Source: Solimonas_A sp052035235 (GTDB lineage: Bacteria; Pseudomonadota; Gammaproteobacteria; Nevskiales; Nevskiaceae). From it: a stretch of DNA of 64,000 bases. Under the pieces are notes generated by a model, which ran no database searches, was not told the origin of the DNA, and saw only the letters and a list, made by a program, of their open reading frames with translations. The translations under genes and the position numbers were made by a program. Positions 1-6,920 of this stretch are shown piece by piece. The stretch covers positions 1 to 64,000 of the forward strand of contig JBPOHT010000008.1 in the NCBI GenBank assembly GCA_052035235.1, written 5' to 3'. The first letter of the stretch is position 1; every line of letters starts with the position of its first letter.

Positions 1-108
1 GTTCTGCCCGTGTGCGGGGTTGGGGGGTTTCGCGGCTCGTGGCGCGGGCCACGCGTTACGCCCTCCCGCGGCACTCGGGGTGAACGGGTCGGTGGATCAC
101 CCCCCCAG

Positions 109-145
109 AACGAAAAAGCCCCGCTTCCGGCGGGGCTTTTTCGTT
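109..145. terminator. Bidirectional intrinsic terminator downstream of bfr
   Basis: A perfect 15-bp inverted repeat (109-123 with 131-145) has a 7-nt loop. The outer arms are A-rich on the left and T-rich on the right, so it can end transcripts on both strands. It sits 13 bp past the bfr stop codon. The bases before it (1-108) hold no recognisable gene; any plus-strand gene it serves would lie left of the window. Confidence 0.85.
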
Positions 146-158
146 GCACAGCAGAAAC

Positions 159-647
159 TTACTCGCCCTCTTCCGCCGGCGCACCTGCAACCGACTGGAT
201 GTAGTTCTGGATGCCCATGCGCTCGATCAGGCCCAGTTGCTCCTCGATGAAGTCGATGTGGTGCTCCTCGCTGTCGAGGATGTCCTCGAACAGCTCGCGG
301 CTGTTGTAGTCGCGGACCTGCTCGCAGTAGGCGATGGCGTCCTTGAGCAGGGGCACGGCCTCCAGTTCCAGGCGCAGGTCGCACTCCAGCAGTTCCTTCA
401 CATCCTCGCCGATGTAGAGCTTGCCCAGGTCCTGCAGGTTGGGCAGGCCGTCGAGGAACAGGACGCGCTTGATCAGACGGTCGGCGTGCTTCATCTCGTC
501 GATCGACTCGTGATACTCGACCTTCTCCAGCTTCTTCATGCCCCAGTTGCCCAGCATGCGGGCGTGGAGGAAGTACTGGTTGATGGCCGTCAGCTCATTG
601 CGCAGGGCCTGGTTGAGGAAATCGATAACCTTGGGATCACCGCGCAT
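159..647 (-). CDS. bfr: Bacterioferritin
   Basis: Haem-containing ferritin of 162 residues that oxidises Fe(II) and stores it as a mineral core in a cytoplasmic 24-mer. The dinuclear ferroxidase ligands are all present at the usual family positions: Glu18, Glu51, His54, Glu94, Glu127 and His130. Met52, the haem ligand, is also present. The start at 647 was chosen because the protein then begins MRGDPKVIDFLN, as the family does, with AGGAG about 8 nt upstream; a longer frame to 716 has no such support. bfd lies 129 bp upstream on the same strand. Bfd is the known electron donor for releasing iron from Bfr, so the pair is a functional unit. Confidence 0.97.
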   Translation of the reverse strand: MRGDPKVIDFLNQALRNELTAINQYFLHARMLGNWGMKKLEKVEYHESIDEMKHADRLIKRVLFLDGLPNLQDLGKLYIGEDVKELLECDLRLELEAVPLLKDAIAYCEQVRDYNSRELFEDILDSEEHHIDFIEEQLGLIERMGIQNYIQSVAGAPAEEGE

Positions 648-749
648 GGCGCGCTCCTGGGTAAGGGGGCTAGGGCGCGCAGTGTAGCGCCCGACCCCAT
701 CCGGCGTCCAGTTCAAGTGCCTGTTTTTATTCGATTTTCAAACGATTTT

Positions 750-766
750 GCATGCGATTCGCATGC
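750..766. repeat. 17-bp perfect palindrome between bfd and bfr
   Basis: GCATGCGA, one central base, then TCGCATGC forms a perfect inverted repeat in the 129-bp spacer upstream of bfr. On the minus strand it is followed by AAAATCG rather than a T-run, so it does not look like an intrinsic terminator. An operator for a dimeric regulator or an mRNA hairpin is possible; no factor can be named from sequence. Confidence 0.5.
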
Positions 767-776
767 GCGTTCAGCT

Positions 777-1007
777 CTAGGCGCTGCGGGCGACCGGCTG
801 GTTGGCAGCCACGGGCATCATCAGCGCCGGGGCCGGCAGCGCGGCCAGGGCCTCGCCCAGCACTTCGCGGGCGGCGGGGACGCACTTGCCGCAGCAGGTG
901 CCCAGGCTCAGCTCGCGGGTCAGATCGCGCAGGCTCACGACTTCACCAGTCGCTACGGCGCGACGGATGTGGCGGTCGGAAACTGCTTTGCAGACGCAAA
1001 CGATCAT
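777..1007 (-). CDS. bfd: Bacterioferritin-associated ferredoxin
   Basis: Small [2Fe-2S] protein of 76 residues that passes electrons to the bacterioferritin haem to release stored iron. The Bfd signature is complete: Cys4-x-Cys6 near the N-terminus and Cys39-x2-Cys42 in a CGKC motif. The start at 1007 (MIVCVCKAVSD) was chosen because it puts the first cysteines at family positions; an upstream in-frame start at 1043 would read through the Fur-like box. The C-terminal 20 residues are Ala/Pro-rich and probably disordered. It is expected to be induced under iron limitation, consistent with the operator-like sequence just upstream. Confidence 0.95.
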   Translation of the reverse strand: MIVCVCKAVSDRHIRRAVATGEVVSLRDLTRELSLGTCCGKCVPAAREVLGEALAALPAPALMMPVAANQPVARSA

Positions 1008-1028
1008 GAGTCGCATTGCATACGAAAC

Positions 1029-1047
1029 GATAATGATTGTCAATAAA
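1029..1047 (-). promoter_or_regulatory. Fur box upstream of bfd
   Basis: Read on the plus strand, GATAATGATTGTCAATAAA matches the 19-bp consensus GATAATGATAATCATTATC at 14 of 19 positions, with the first nine identical. It lies 22 bp upstream of the bfd start, where bound Fur would block transcription. A match this close in such GC-rich DNA is unlikely by chance. Expected effect: bfd repressed when iron is plentiful. Confidence 0.8.
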
Positions 1048-1081
1048 CTTCCCGATTGCAGGCCGACCGGCCATCGGCCGG

Positions 1082-1609
1082 TCAGTACCGGGGGCCGCCT
1101 TCAAGGCGATCCATCTGCCGGCGCAGGGAGGCCAGCTCGCGATACAGGTAGTCCAGCTCACGCCGGTGGTCGTAGCGCTGGTCGCGCGTCAGCTGGGGGT
1201 CGCTGAGGGCGCGCTCGTGCGCGTCGATGTTGTTGCGCAGGGCGTCGGCGTCCTGTTCCAGCTGGTGGATCTCGCGGCCGCGCTCGTACTCGGGCAGGAA
1301 GGCCGCCTCGGCCTCCAGGGGGCAGACACGCGAGTAGCCGGCACCGCGCCGACCCTCGCGATAGCCGCTTTCGGCGGTGCAGTAGTAGCGCAGGCCCTGC
1401 TCGCGGCCGGCCAGGTAGCTGCGGTCATCGGGAATGATGCCGTGCTCGCGGCAGGCTTCCCGGTGTTCTTCCAGGCGGCTGGCGGCGTAGCCCGACTGGC
1501 CGTCTCGGGCGCCCAGGTCGGTCCAGTTGGCCTGCAGGCATTGGTTGCGGTCCAGGGTGGCGCAGCCACCCAGCAGCAATGCCGCCAGCAGCCCGAACGC
1601 TAGCTTCAC
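1082..1609 (-). CDS. DUF2799 family lipoprotein
   Basis: Protein of 175 residues of unknown function with a lipoprotein signal peptide: Met-Lys, a hydrophobic stretch, then the lipobox LGGC with the modified cysteine at residue 16. The mature part matches my memory of DUF2799, with repeated Cys/Tyr/Gly-rich segments (YLAGREQGLRYYC, GYREGRRGAGY) and a helical, charged C-terminal half (about 105-170) that could form a coiled coil. Its start overlaps the rppH stop by 4 bp (ATGA), so the two are translationally coupled. Outer-membrane anchoring is inferred from the absence of Asp at position +2. Confidence 0.8.
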   Translation of the reverse strand: MKLAFGLLAALLLGGCATLDRNQCLQANWTDLGARDGQSGYAASRLEEHREACREHGIIPDDRSYLAGREQGLRYYCTAESGYREGRRGAGYSRVCPLEAEAAFLPEYERGREIHQLEQDADALRNNIDAHERALSDPQLTRDQRYDHRRELDYLYRELASLRRQMDRLEGGPRY

Positions 1610-2112
1610 GCCGTGGCCGTCCGGGAGGCGTCCGTCGGCGGCTGGCCCAGCAGGGGCGCCAGCTCGGTCAGGGCGCGGCGATAGACCTCACGCTTGAACT
1701 CCACCACCTCGTCCATCGGCAGCCAGTAGTCCACCCAACGCCAGCCGTCGAATTCCGGCTTGTCGCTGGCATCGAAGCGCACCAGCTGGTCCTCGGCCAC
1801 CATGCGCAGCGCGAACCACTTCTGCTTCTGGCCGATGCACAGGCGGCCGCGCGGGCGGCGCAGGTAGCGCTGCGGCAGGCGGTAGCGCAGCCAGCCGCTG
1901 GTCACGCCGATGACCTCGACGTGCTGCGGCAGCAGGCCCAGTTCCTCGTGCAACTCACGGAACAGGGCGGCCTCGGGGGTCTCGCCGCGCTTGATCCCGC
2001 CCTGCGGAAACTGCCAGGCCTGCTGGCCGATGCGCTTGGCCCACAGCACCTGGCCGGCCGCGCTCGTCAGCACAATCCCAACGTTTGGGCGGAATCCTTC
2101 TGAATCAATCAC
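1606..2112 (-). CDS. rppH: RNA pyrophosphohydrolase (Nudix)
   Basis: Removes pyrophosphate from mRNA 5' ends, which triggers RNase E decay. The 168-residue protein begins VIDSEGFRPNVGIVL, as RppH does. The Nudix box spans residues 38-60 with Glu53, Glu56 and Glu57 in the REL-x-EE-x-G core. The start is GTG at 2112, chosen by family alignment; an upstream TTG at 2154 would add 14 residues that RppH lacks. No good Shine-Dalgarno precedes the GTG, so the start is the least certain point. The downstream DUF2799 lipoprotein gene overlaps it by 4 bp. A HAD phosphatase gene diverges from it. Confidence 0.95.
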   Translation of the reverse strand: MIDSEGFRPNVGIVLTSAAGQVLWAKRIGQQAWQFPQGGIKRGETPEAALFRELHEELGLLPQHVEVIGVTSGWLRYRLPQRYLRRPRGRLCIGQKQKWFALRMVAEDQLVRFDASDKPEFDGWRWVDYWLPMDEVVEFKREVYRRALTELAPLLGQPPTDASRTATA

Positions 2113-2224
2113 TTGCGGGAGGAGGATGAATAAGTTCTCGAAGGATAATGGCAAATCCCCCCGGTGCTGTATATGCCCCGGTTAATATGCCGCCCCCGAC
2201 GCTTCGACAACCGTCTTCATCCTC

Positions 2225-2902
2225 ATGAAAATCGCCGTCTTCGACCTCGATCACACCCTGCTGGCCGCCGACAGCGACTACCTCTGGGGCCAGTTCCTGG
2301 TGGAGCAGGGCCACGTGGACCGCGAGGCCTACGAGCGCGAGAACCGCCGCTTCTACGAGGAATACCAGGCCGGCACGCTGGATATCCTGAAGTTCTGCTC
2401 CTTCTCGCTGAAGCCGCTGTCGCAGCACAGCATGGAGACGCTGCAGGCCTGGCGCCGGCAGTTCATCCGCGAAAAGATCGAGCCGGTGGTGGCCGCGGGC
2501 GCCCCTGCCCTGCTGGAACGCCACCGCGCCGAGGGTGCGACGCTGCTGATCACCAGCGCCACCAACCGCTTCGTCACCGAGCCGATCGCCGAGTTGCTGG
2601 GCGTGCCGTACCTGATCGGCACCGATCCGGAGATTCGCGACGGCCGCTACACCGGCCAGGTCTCAGGGCTGCCGAACTTCCAGGGCGGCAAGGTGGTGCG
2701 GCTGAGGGAATGGCTGGCGGCGCAGCCGCAGGCCTACACGCACATGACGGCCTACAGCGACTCGCGCAACGACATCCCGCTGCTGGAGATGGCCGACCAG
2801 GCCGTGGCCGTGGACCCGGACGACGTGCTGCGCGACGAGGCGGTGAAGCGCGGCTGGCAGGTGATCAGCCTGCGCCAGGCGCCCTCAAGCGCCGAGGGCT
2901 AG
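2225..2902 (+). CDS. HAD-IB family phosphatase (SerB-like)
   Basis: Cytoplasmic phosphatase of 225 residues in HAD subfamily IB. All four HAD motifs are visible: DLDHT at residues 7-11 (Asp7 nucleophile), ITSAT (motif II Ser/Thr), the GGK lysine of motif III, and YSDSRNDIPLLE (motif IV acidic pair). The family includes phosphoserine phosphatases and phosphoethanolamine/phosphocholine phosphatases; the substrate cannot be told from sequence. It diverges from rppH and converges with the next gene, overlapping it by 18 bp at the 3' ends. No clear Shine-Dalgarno precedes the ATG. Confidence 0.88.
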   Translation: MKIAVFDLDHTLLAADSDYLWGQFLVEQGHVDREAYERENRRFYEEYQAGTLDILKFCSFSLKPLSQHSMETLQAWRRQFIREKIEPVVAAGAPALLERHRAEGATLLITSATNRFVTEPIAELLGVPYLIGTDPEIRDGRYTGQVSGLPNFQGGKVVRLREWLAAQPQAYTHMTAYSDSRNDIPLLEMADQAVAVDPDDVLRDEAVKRGWQVISLRQAPSSAEG

Positions 2903-3664
2903 GCCGGCGAAAGCCTCGTGCAGGCGGCCGTTGGTCGCCCGCACGGTGGTGATGTCCAGCCCCACCGGTCCGCCGTCGAGATCGGTGAAGGTGCCGCCCG
3001 CCTCGCGCACGATCACCGTGAGCGCGGCGATGTCGAGGATGTTGACGTCTGATTCCACCACCGCGTCGATGCGGCCCGAGGCCAGCAGGTGGTAGTGGAC
3101 GAAGTCGGCGTAGCCACGGATGCGGTGCAGCTGCGGGATCAGGCGGCCCAGTTCGGACCACTGCGGTGACTTGGCCAGGCGGGCCAGGTTGCCGGTGGAC
3201 AGCGTGGCCTTGGCCAGGGTGTCGACGCTGCTGACCTGCAGGCGCTCTCCATCGAGCCATGCGCCCTTGCCCTTCTCCGCCCAGATGGTCTCGCCGGCAC
3301 CGCCGTTCCAGCAGGGGGCCGAGGACACGCCCAGCACCAGCTCGCCCTTGTGCATCAGCGCGATCTGGATCGAGAACATCGGGTAGCCGCGCACGAAGGC
3401 CTTGGTGCCGTCGATGGGGTCCACCAGCCAGAGGTAGTCGGAGTCCTGGTTGGACTTGCCGGTCTCCTCGCCGAAGAAGCCGTGATCCGGGAAGCGCGCC
3501 TGCAGCACGGCCTTGATCGCCTTCTCGGAAGCCACGTCGACCTCGGTCACCGGGCTGGCGTCGGCCTTGTACTGCACGTCGAAATTGCCGCGGTAGGCCT
3601 TGCGGATGATCTCGGTGGCGGCGGCGGCAGCGTCGAGGGCGGCGCTCAGGAAGGGGCTGTTCAT
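2885..3664 (-). CDS. hisN: Inositol monophosphatase family protein, probable histidinol-phosphatase
   Basis: Magnesium-dependent phosphatase of 259 residues. The IMPase metal sites are present: GEETG, the core DPIDGTKAF, and ILDIAAL near residue 210. The wording around DPIDGT (TKAFVRGYPMFSIQIAL) is closest to HisN-type histidinol-phosphatases, which take the last dephosphorylation in histidine synthesis in bacteria without the HisB phosphatase domain. No his genes are nearby, so a general inositol-phosphatase role cannot be excluded. Its 3' end overlaps the convergent HAD phosphatase gene by 18 bp. Confidence 0.82.
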   Translation of the reverse strand: MNSPFLSAALDAAAAATEIIRKAYRGNFDVQYKADASPVTEVDVASEKAIKAVLQARFPDHGFFGEETGKSNQDSDYLWLVDPIDGTKAFVRGYPMFSIQIALMHKGELVLGVSSAPCWNGGAGETIWAEKGKGAWLDGERLQVSSVDTLAKATLSTGNLARLAKSPQWSELGRLIPQLHRIRGYADFVHYHLLASGRIDAVVESDVNILDIAALTVIVREAGGTFTDLDGGPVGLDITTVRATNGRLHEAFAGLALGA

Positions 3665-3728
3665 CGGGGAAACTTGTCCAGGGAGGCTCTAATCCGCGCG
3701 CATGATACGGGTTCAGGCCCTGCCTGCG

Positions 3729-3734
3729 TATAAT
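3729..3734 (+). promoter_or_regulatory. Sigma-70 -10 element for the btuB riboswitch transcript
   Basis: A perfect TATAAT lies 11-16 bp before the first conserved riboswitch bases, the right place for a -10 element. No good -35 hexamer is found 16-18 bp upstream (TACGGG at 3706-3711 is the best placed). A TG dinucleotide lies 2 bp upstream of the hexamer rather than 1, so it is not a canonical extended -10. Confidence 0.6.
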
Positions 3735-3744
3735 CCGTCCCGCT

Positions 3745-3908
3745 TCAGGTTCCCAGAGGGCGATCCCCCTGGGTTAAACGGGAAGAGCGTGCAAAGCGCT
3801 CACTGCCCCCGCAACGGTAAGAGGTTCGGGACCGGCTACACGCCACTGTGCTCAGGCATGGGAAGGCGCCGGTCCAGCAAGCCTCGAGTCCGGAGACCGG
3901 CCTCAAGC
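3745..3908 (+). ncRNA. Cobalamin (adenosylcobalamin) riboswitch
   Basis: Leader RNA element upstream of btuB. The conserved parts occur in order: AGGTTCCC (P2 entry), GGGTTAAACGGGAA, the core GCCCCCGCAACGGTAA, GGGAAGGC, and the B12 box AGTCCGGAGACCGGCC at 3887-3902. Ligand binding is known to lower expression of downstream uptake genes. A GC hairpin with five T's follows directly (3914-3933), suggesting transcriptional termination when B12 is abundant. The pduO-type adenosyltransferase gene behind btuB may share this control. Confidence 0.96.
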
Positions 3909-3913
3909 AGGCT

Positions 3914-3933
3914 CCGGCGCCTTGCCGGTTTTT
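3914..3933 (+). terminator. Riboswitch expression-platform terminator
   Basis: CCGGC (3914-3918) pairs with GCCGG (3924-3928) and is followed by TTTTT. It sits immediately after the B12 box and about 40 bp before the btuB start, as expected for a terminator formed when cobalamin is bound. Confidence 0.75.
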
Positions 3934-3972
3934 GGTTCTGACGCTGCGGGGATGCAGCGGGGGATATATCTC

Positions 3973-5763
3973 GTGAAAAAGCTCTTCCTGGGCGCCGTTC
4001 TGGCGCCTTTCGCTGCTGTTGCCAACGATTCCGCAGTGCTGGACCCGGTGTTCGTCACTGCCACCCGCGAGGCCGCCACGGCCGCCAAGGTCGTCCCGTC
4101 CACGCAGGTCATCACCCGCGAGCAGATCGAACGGACGCAGGCCAATGACGTGGCCGACCTGCTGCGTGGCATCGCAGGCGTCGACGTGGCCCGTACCGGC
4201 GGCCCCGGCGCACCCATCGGCGTGTTCATCCGCGGCGCCGAGAGCAACCATACGCTGTTCCTGATCGACGGCGTGCGCTTCACCACGGAAAGCTTTCTCA
4301 ACGCGCAAATCCAGAACCTGACGCCGGAGGCGATCGAGCGCATCGAGATCGTCAAGGGCCCGCGTTCGACGCAGTGGGGCTCCGACGCCATCGGTGGCGT
4401 GGTCAACATCATCACGCGCCGCGCTGGCAAGGGCCTCACCGGCGGCGCCAGCCTGCGCGGTGGCAGCTTCAGCACCCGCGAGGCCACGGCCAACGTCGGC
4501 TACGGCGGCGAGAAGGGCTCCGCCATGCTCAGCGTGCAAGGCCAGCGGATCGGCGGCTTCCCGCCGCTGCAGACCGGCATCAATGACCGCGGGCAGGAAG
4601 ACACCAACATCCATTTCAACGGCGACCTCAAGCTCGGCCCGGTCGAATTGGGCGCCCGCCACCTGCAGGCCCAGGGCATCAACGAGTACGTGCAGTTCGG
4701 CGCCGAAAAGACCCAGGACTTCCGCAACCGCGTCTCGGCAGTCGATATCGGCACGTCGCTCGGCGGCGGCTGGAGCACCAAGCTGACGGCCAGCCTAGCG
4801 TACGACGAGATCGTGCAGCGCGAGCCGGGAGACCCGGCGCGCCCTACCCTGGTCGACAGCACCGAGGTCGAGCGCACCAGCTTCGAGTGGAACACGAGCG
4901 GCAAGCTGCTGGGGACCGACCTGCTGGTCGGCCTGTCCACCAGCAAGTCCGAAATCGACAGCGTGTTCTTCTCGGGCTTCGGTGACGGCGCCACCATCGA
5001 CAACACCACCCGCAATGCCGCCTTCATCCAGGCGCAGCACGACTTCGGCGTCGTCGATGTTCTGCTCGCCGTGCGCCAGACGGATCACGATGAGTTCGGC
5101 AGCTTCACCACCGGCAACGTCGAGGCCGGAATCGAAGCCTGGGAAGGCGGCCGCATCGGCGTCGCCCTGGGCACCGCGTTCAAGGAACCCGAGTTGACCG
5201 ACCTGTTCGGCGCCTTCGGCAACCCCGACCTGGATCCCGAGCGCTCCAAGAGCGCCGAACTGAACCTGCGCCAGCGCATCGGCGCAAACCAGACCGTGAC
5301 CGCTGCGGCCTTCGAGACCCGCATCGACGACCTGATTGCGTTCAGCGGCGCCAGCCTTGAGAACGTCCAGCGCGCGCGCATCCGTGGCATCGAAGCCGGC
5401 TGGCAGTACCAGGGCGAGGCACTGAGCGCCGAGATCTCGGGCAGCCTGCAGGACCCCAAGGACGAAACCACCGGCAACCGCCTGGCGCGTCGCTCCGGCA
5501 AGTCGATCCAGAGCCGTCTCGGCTACCGGATAGGCGACGTCAACGCCGGCGTCGAGGTGCAGGGCTACGGCCGTCGCCGCGATGCCAATGGCGTGGACCT
5601 CGCCGGATATGCGCTGGTGAATGCCGACCTGCGCGTGGCCCTGACCAAGAACCTGAGCCTGTCGCTGCGCGGCGAGAACCTGTTCGACGAAACCTACGAA
5701 CTGGTCGACACCTACCGCACGCCGGAGCGCAGCGGCTACATCACGGTCCGCTACACCTACTGA
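3973..5763 (+). CDS. btuB: TonB-dependent vitamin B12 outer-membrane receptor
   Basis: Imports cobalamin across the outer membrane using TonB energy. The 596-residue protein has a signal peptide (KKLFLGAVLAPFAAVA, cleaved before ND) and a TonB-box-like DPVFVTAT. A plug domain follows, with LLRGIAGVDVARTG, FIRGAESNHTLFLIDG and ERIEIVKGPRSTQWGSDAIGGVVNI. The C-terminal beta-barrel ends in an aromatic residue (YITVRYTY). Length suits BtuB (about 600). GTG at 3973 was chosen because a GGGGGA stands about 9 nt upstream and the signal peptide begins there; an ATG at 3952 would add seven residues. The riboswitch makes cobalamin the near-certain substrate. Confidence 0.93.
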   Translation: MKKLFLGAVLAPFAAVANDSAVLDPVFVTATREAATAAKVVPSTQVITREQIERTQANDVADLLRGIAGVDVARTGGPGAPIGVFIRGAESNHTLFLIDGVRFTTESFLNAQIQNLTPEAIERIEIVKGPRSTQWGSDAIGGVVNIITRRAGKGLTGGASLRGGSFSTREATANVGYGGEKGSAMLSVQGQRIGGFPPLQTGINDRGQEDTNIHFNGDLKLGPVELGARHLQAQGINEYVQFGAEKTQDFRNRVSAVDIGTSLGGGWSTKLTASLAYDEIVQREPGDPARPTLVDSTEVERTSFEWNTSGKLLGTDLLVGLSTSKSEIDSVFFSGFGDGATIDNTTRNAAFIQAQHDFGVVDVLLAVRQTDHDEFGSFTTGNVEAGIEAWEGGRIGVALGTAFKEPELTDLFGAFGNPDLDPERSKSAELNLRQRIGANQTVTAAAFETRIDDLIAFSGASLENVQRARIRGIEAGWQYQGEALSAEISGSLQDPKDETTGNRLARRSGKSIQSRLGYRIGDVNAGVEVQGYGRRRDANGVDLAGYALVNADLRVALTKNLSLSLRGENLFDETYELVDTYRTPERSGYITVRYTY

Positions 5764-5771
5764 TCGGCAAG

Positions 5772-5798
5772 GGCGGGCGCTGCTCTGCGGCGCCCGCC
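5772..5798 (+). terminator. GC hairpin between btuB and the adenosyltransferase gene
   Basis: GGCGGGCGC (5772-5780) pairs perfectly with GCGCCCGCC (5790-5798). Only TGTTG follows, so it may be a weak terminator or a processing hairpin. TACACT at 5805-5810 could be a separate -10 for the next gene, but it is only 6 bp from that ATG. Confidence 0.45.
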
Positions 5799-5816
5799 TG
5801 TTGCTACACTGCCGTC

Positions 5817-6359
5817 ATGGGACACCGACTCAGCAAGATCGTTACTCGCACCGGCGACACCGGCACAACCGGCCTCGCCACCGGCGGCCGCCTGCCCAAG
5901 GCGCACCAGCGCGTGCAGTCCATGGGCGACGTCGATGAGCTGAACTGCCAAATCGGCCTGTTGCGCACTCTGCCGCTGACCCCGGGCCTGGATGCCAGCC
6001 TGCAACGCATCCAGCACGAGCTGTTCAACCTCGGCGGCGAACTGGCCATGCCCGGCCACGCGCTGGTGACGGAAGCGCACGTGGAAAAGCTGGACGAGGA
6101 ACTGGCGGCGCTGAACGAGAAGCTGCCGCCGCTGAAGGAATTCATCCTGCCCGGCGGCTCACCGGCCACGGCCCAGGCGCACATGGCTCGTGCGGTAGCG
6201 CGCCGTGCCGAGCGCGCGCTGTGGGTACTGCATGCCGACGAGCCGCTGAGCCCGTTCGCGATGCAGTACCTGAATCGCCTGTCGGACTATTTGTTCGTGA
6301 TTGCGCGGACCTTGGGCAAGGCGCAGTCGGGGACGGAGGTGGGTTGGCAGCGGGTGTGA
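5817..6359 (+). CDS. PduO-type cob(I)alamin adenosyltransferase
   Basis: Transfers the adenosyl group of ATP to cob(I)alamin to make coenzyme B12. The 180-residue protein has the PduO/MMAB N-terminal ATP-binding segment (TRTGDTGTTGL) followed by a five-helix bundle. The conserved GDVDELN and RRAERALW motifs are present, as is the C-terminal LNRLSDYLFVIAR. The family forms cytoplasmic trimers. It lies 53 bp after btuB in the same direction, so uptake and activation of B12 are encoded together, probably under the upstream riboswitch. Confidence 0.95.
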   Translation: MGHRLSKIVTRTGDTGTTGLATGGRLPKAHQRVQSMGDVDELNCQIGLLRTLPLTPGLDASLQRIQHELFNLGGELAMPGHALVTEAHVEKLDEELAALNEKLPPLKEFILPGGSPATAQAHMARAVARRAERALWVLHADEPLSPFAMQYLNRLSDYLFVIARTLGKAQSGTEVGWQRV

Positions 6360-6377
6360 GGCTGCGGATTTTTCCGG

Positions 6378-6409
6378 GCCCCTTTGCCGGAAGGCAGAGG
6401 GGCTTTTTT
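6378..6409 (+). terminator. Intrinsic terminator after the adenosyltransferase gene
   Basis: An 11-bp stem (6378-6388 with 6393-6403, one G-T wobble) with a GGAA loop is followed by six T's. It closes the btuB-adenosyltransferase transcript 18 bp after the stop codon. Confidence 0.9.
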
Positions 6410-6451
6410 ATTTTGCGCGCCGAAGAATCCCACACCATTCTTACGTTTTGG

Positions 6452-6794
6452 TGAGCGCAGCGAATGCTGTTGATTTGCCGGGTTCCCTTCCAGTAGCGCC
6501 TGCCTGGTGGCCGAGTGCAGGGTCGAGCCGGACAGGATGTCCGGCCGAGGGGCCTCAGGCCATGAATGGCCTGTGGGCCCGACCCGTCGCACTCGTCCAC
6601 CAGGCAGGTTGCCCCGCCAAAGCGGGGCCGCGGATGGAGGGTGCCCTTTCTTTTTGGTTACTTTTTCTTTGGGCACGCAAAGAAAAAGTGACTCGCCCTT
6701 AGGCGAAATAAACCAACAGAGATCAACAGCACCCGACCGGCGTAGTCGCCGGCACCATCACTGCGGCTTCTAGCTGAAAGCGCGCGCCCCTCAC
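6452..6794 (+). repeat. Structured dispersed repeat, copy 1 (343 bp)
   Basis: Gene-free element whose second copy is at 29260-29602. Both are exactly 343 bp by my boundaries and roughly 85-88% identical by eye. It is a chain of hairpins. Outer stem: 6499-6518 with 6589-6608 (19/20 paired), then 6520-6525 with 6580-6585. This encloses GCCGGAC/GTCCGGC (6527-6533/6539-6545) and AGGCCAT/ATGGCCT (6557-6563/6566-6572). Outside it are GCCCCGC/GCGGGGC at 6611-6628, a T-rich stem around 6656-6692, CGCC/GGCG near 6693-6704 and CCGGCG/CGCCGG near 6737-6752. Differences from copy 2 preserve pairing in at least two stems. Orientation is arbitrary. The rest of 6360-6920 holds a terminator and a REP-like hairpin but no gene. 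Confidence 0.85.
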
Positions 6795-6799
6795 CCCCA

Positions 6800-6826
6800 C
6801 CCTCTCCCCGCAAGCGGGGGAGAGGG
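6800..6826. repeat. REP-like hairpin (CCCTCTCCCCGC type)
   Basis: CCCTCTCCCCGC pairs with GCGGGGGAGAGGG with one extra G and a 2-nt loop. The same palindrome occurs at 29703-29728, and with another loop at 41533-41558. All are intergenic, as is usual for repetitive extragenic palindromes. Confidence 0.75.
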
Positions 6827-6920
6827 AGTGATCGTATAGGGAACTCCAACCCCATCAACGGTTTCCAAACCCTGGAGACGGCGCAATACTGCGCTTGAGC
6901 CTTATCGCCCGGAGACCCGC

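Noticed and set aside
6287..6676. A minus-strand frame through the 343-bp repeat, with a similar frame at 29025-29687
   Set aside because: The two products look alike only because the repeat DNA is alike. Both lie in hairpin-rich sequence, lack a ribosome-binding site and differ in frame ends. They are probably spurious hypothetical proteins.
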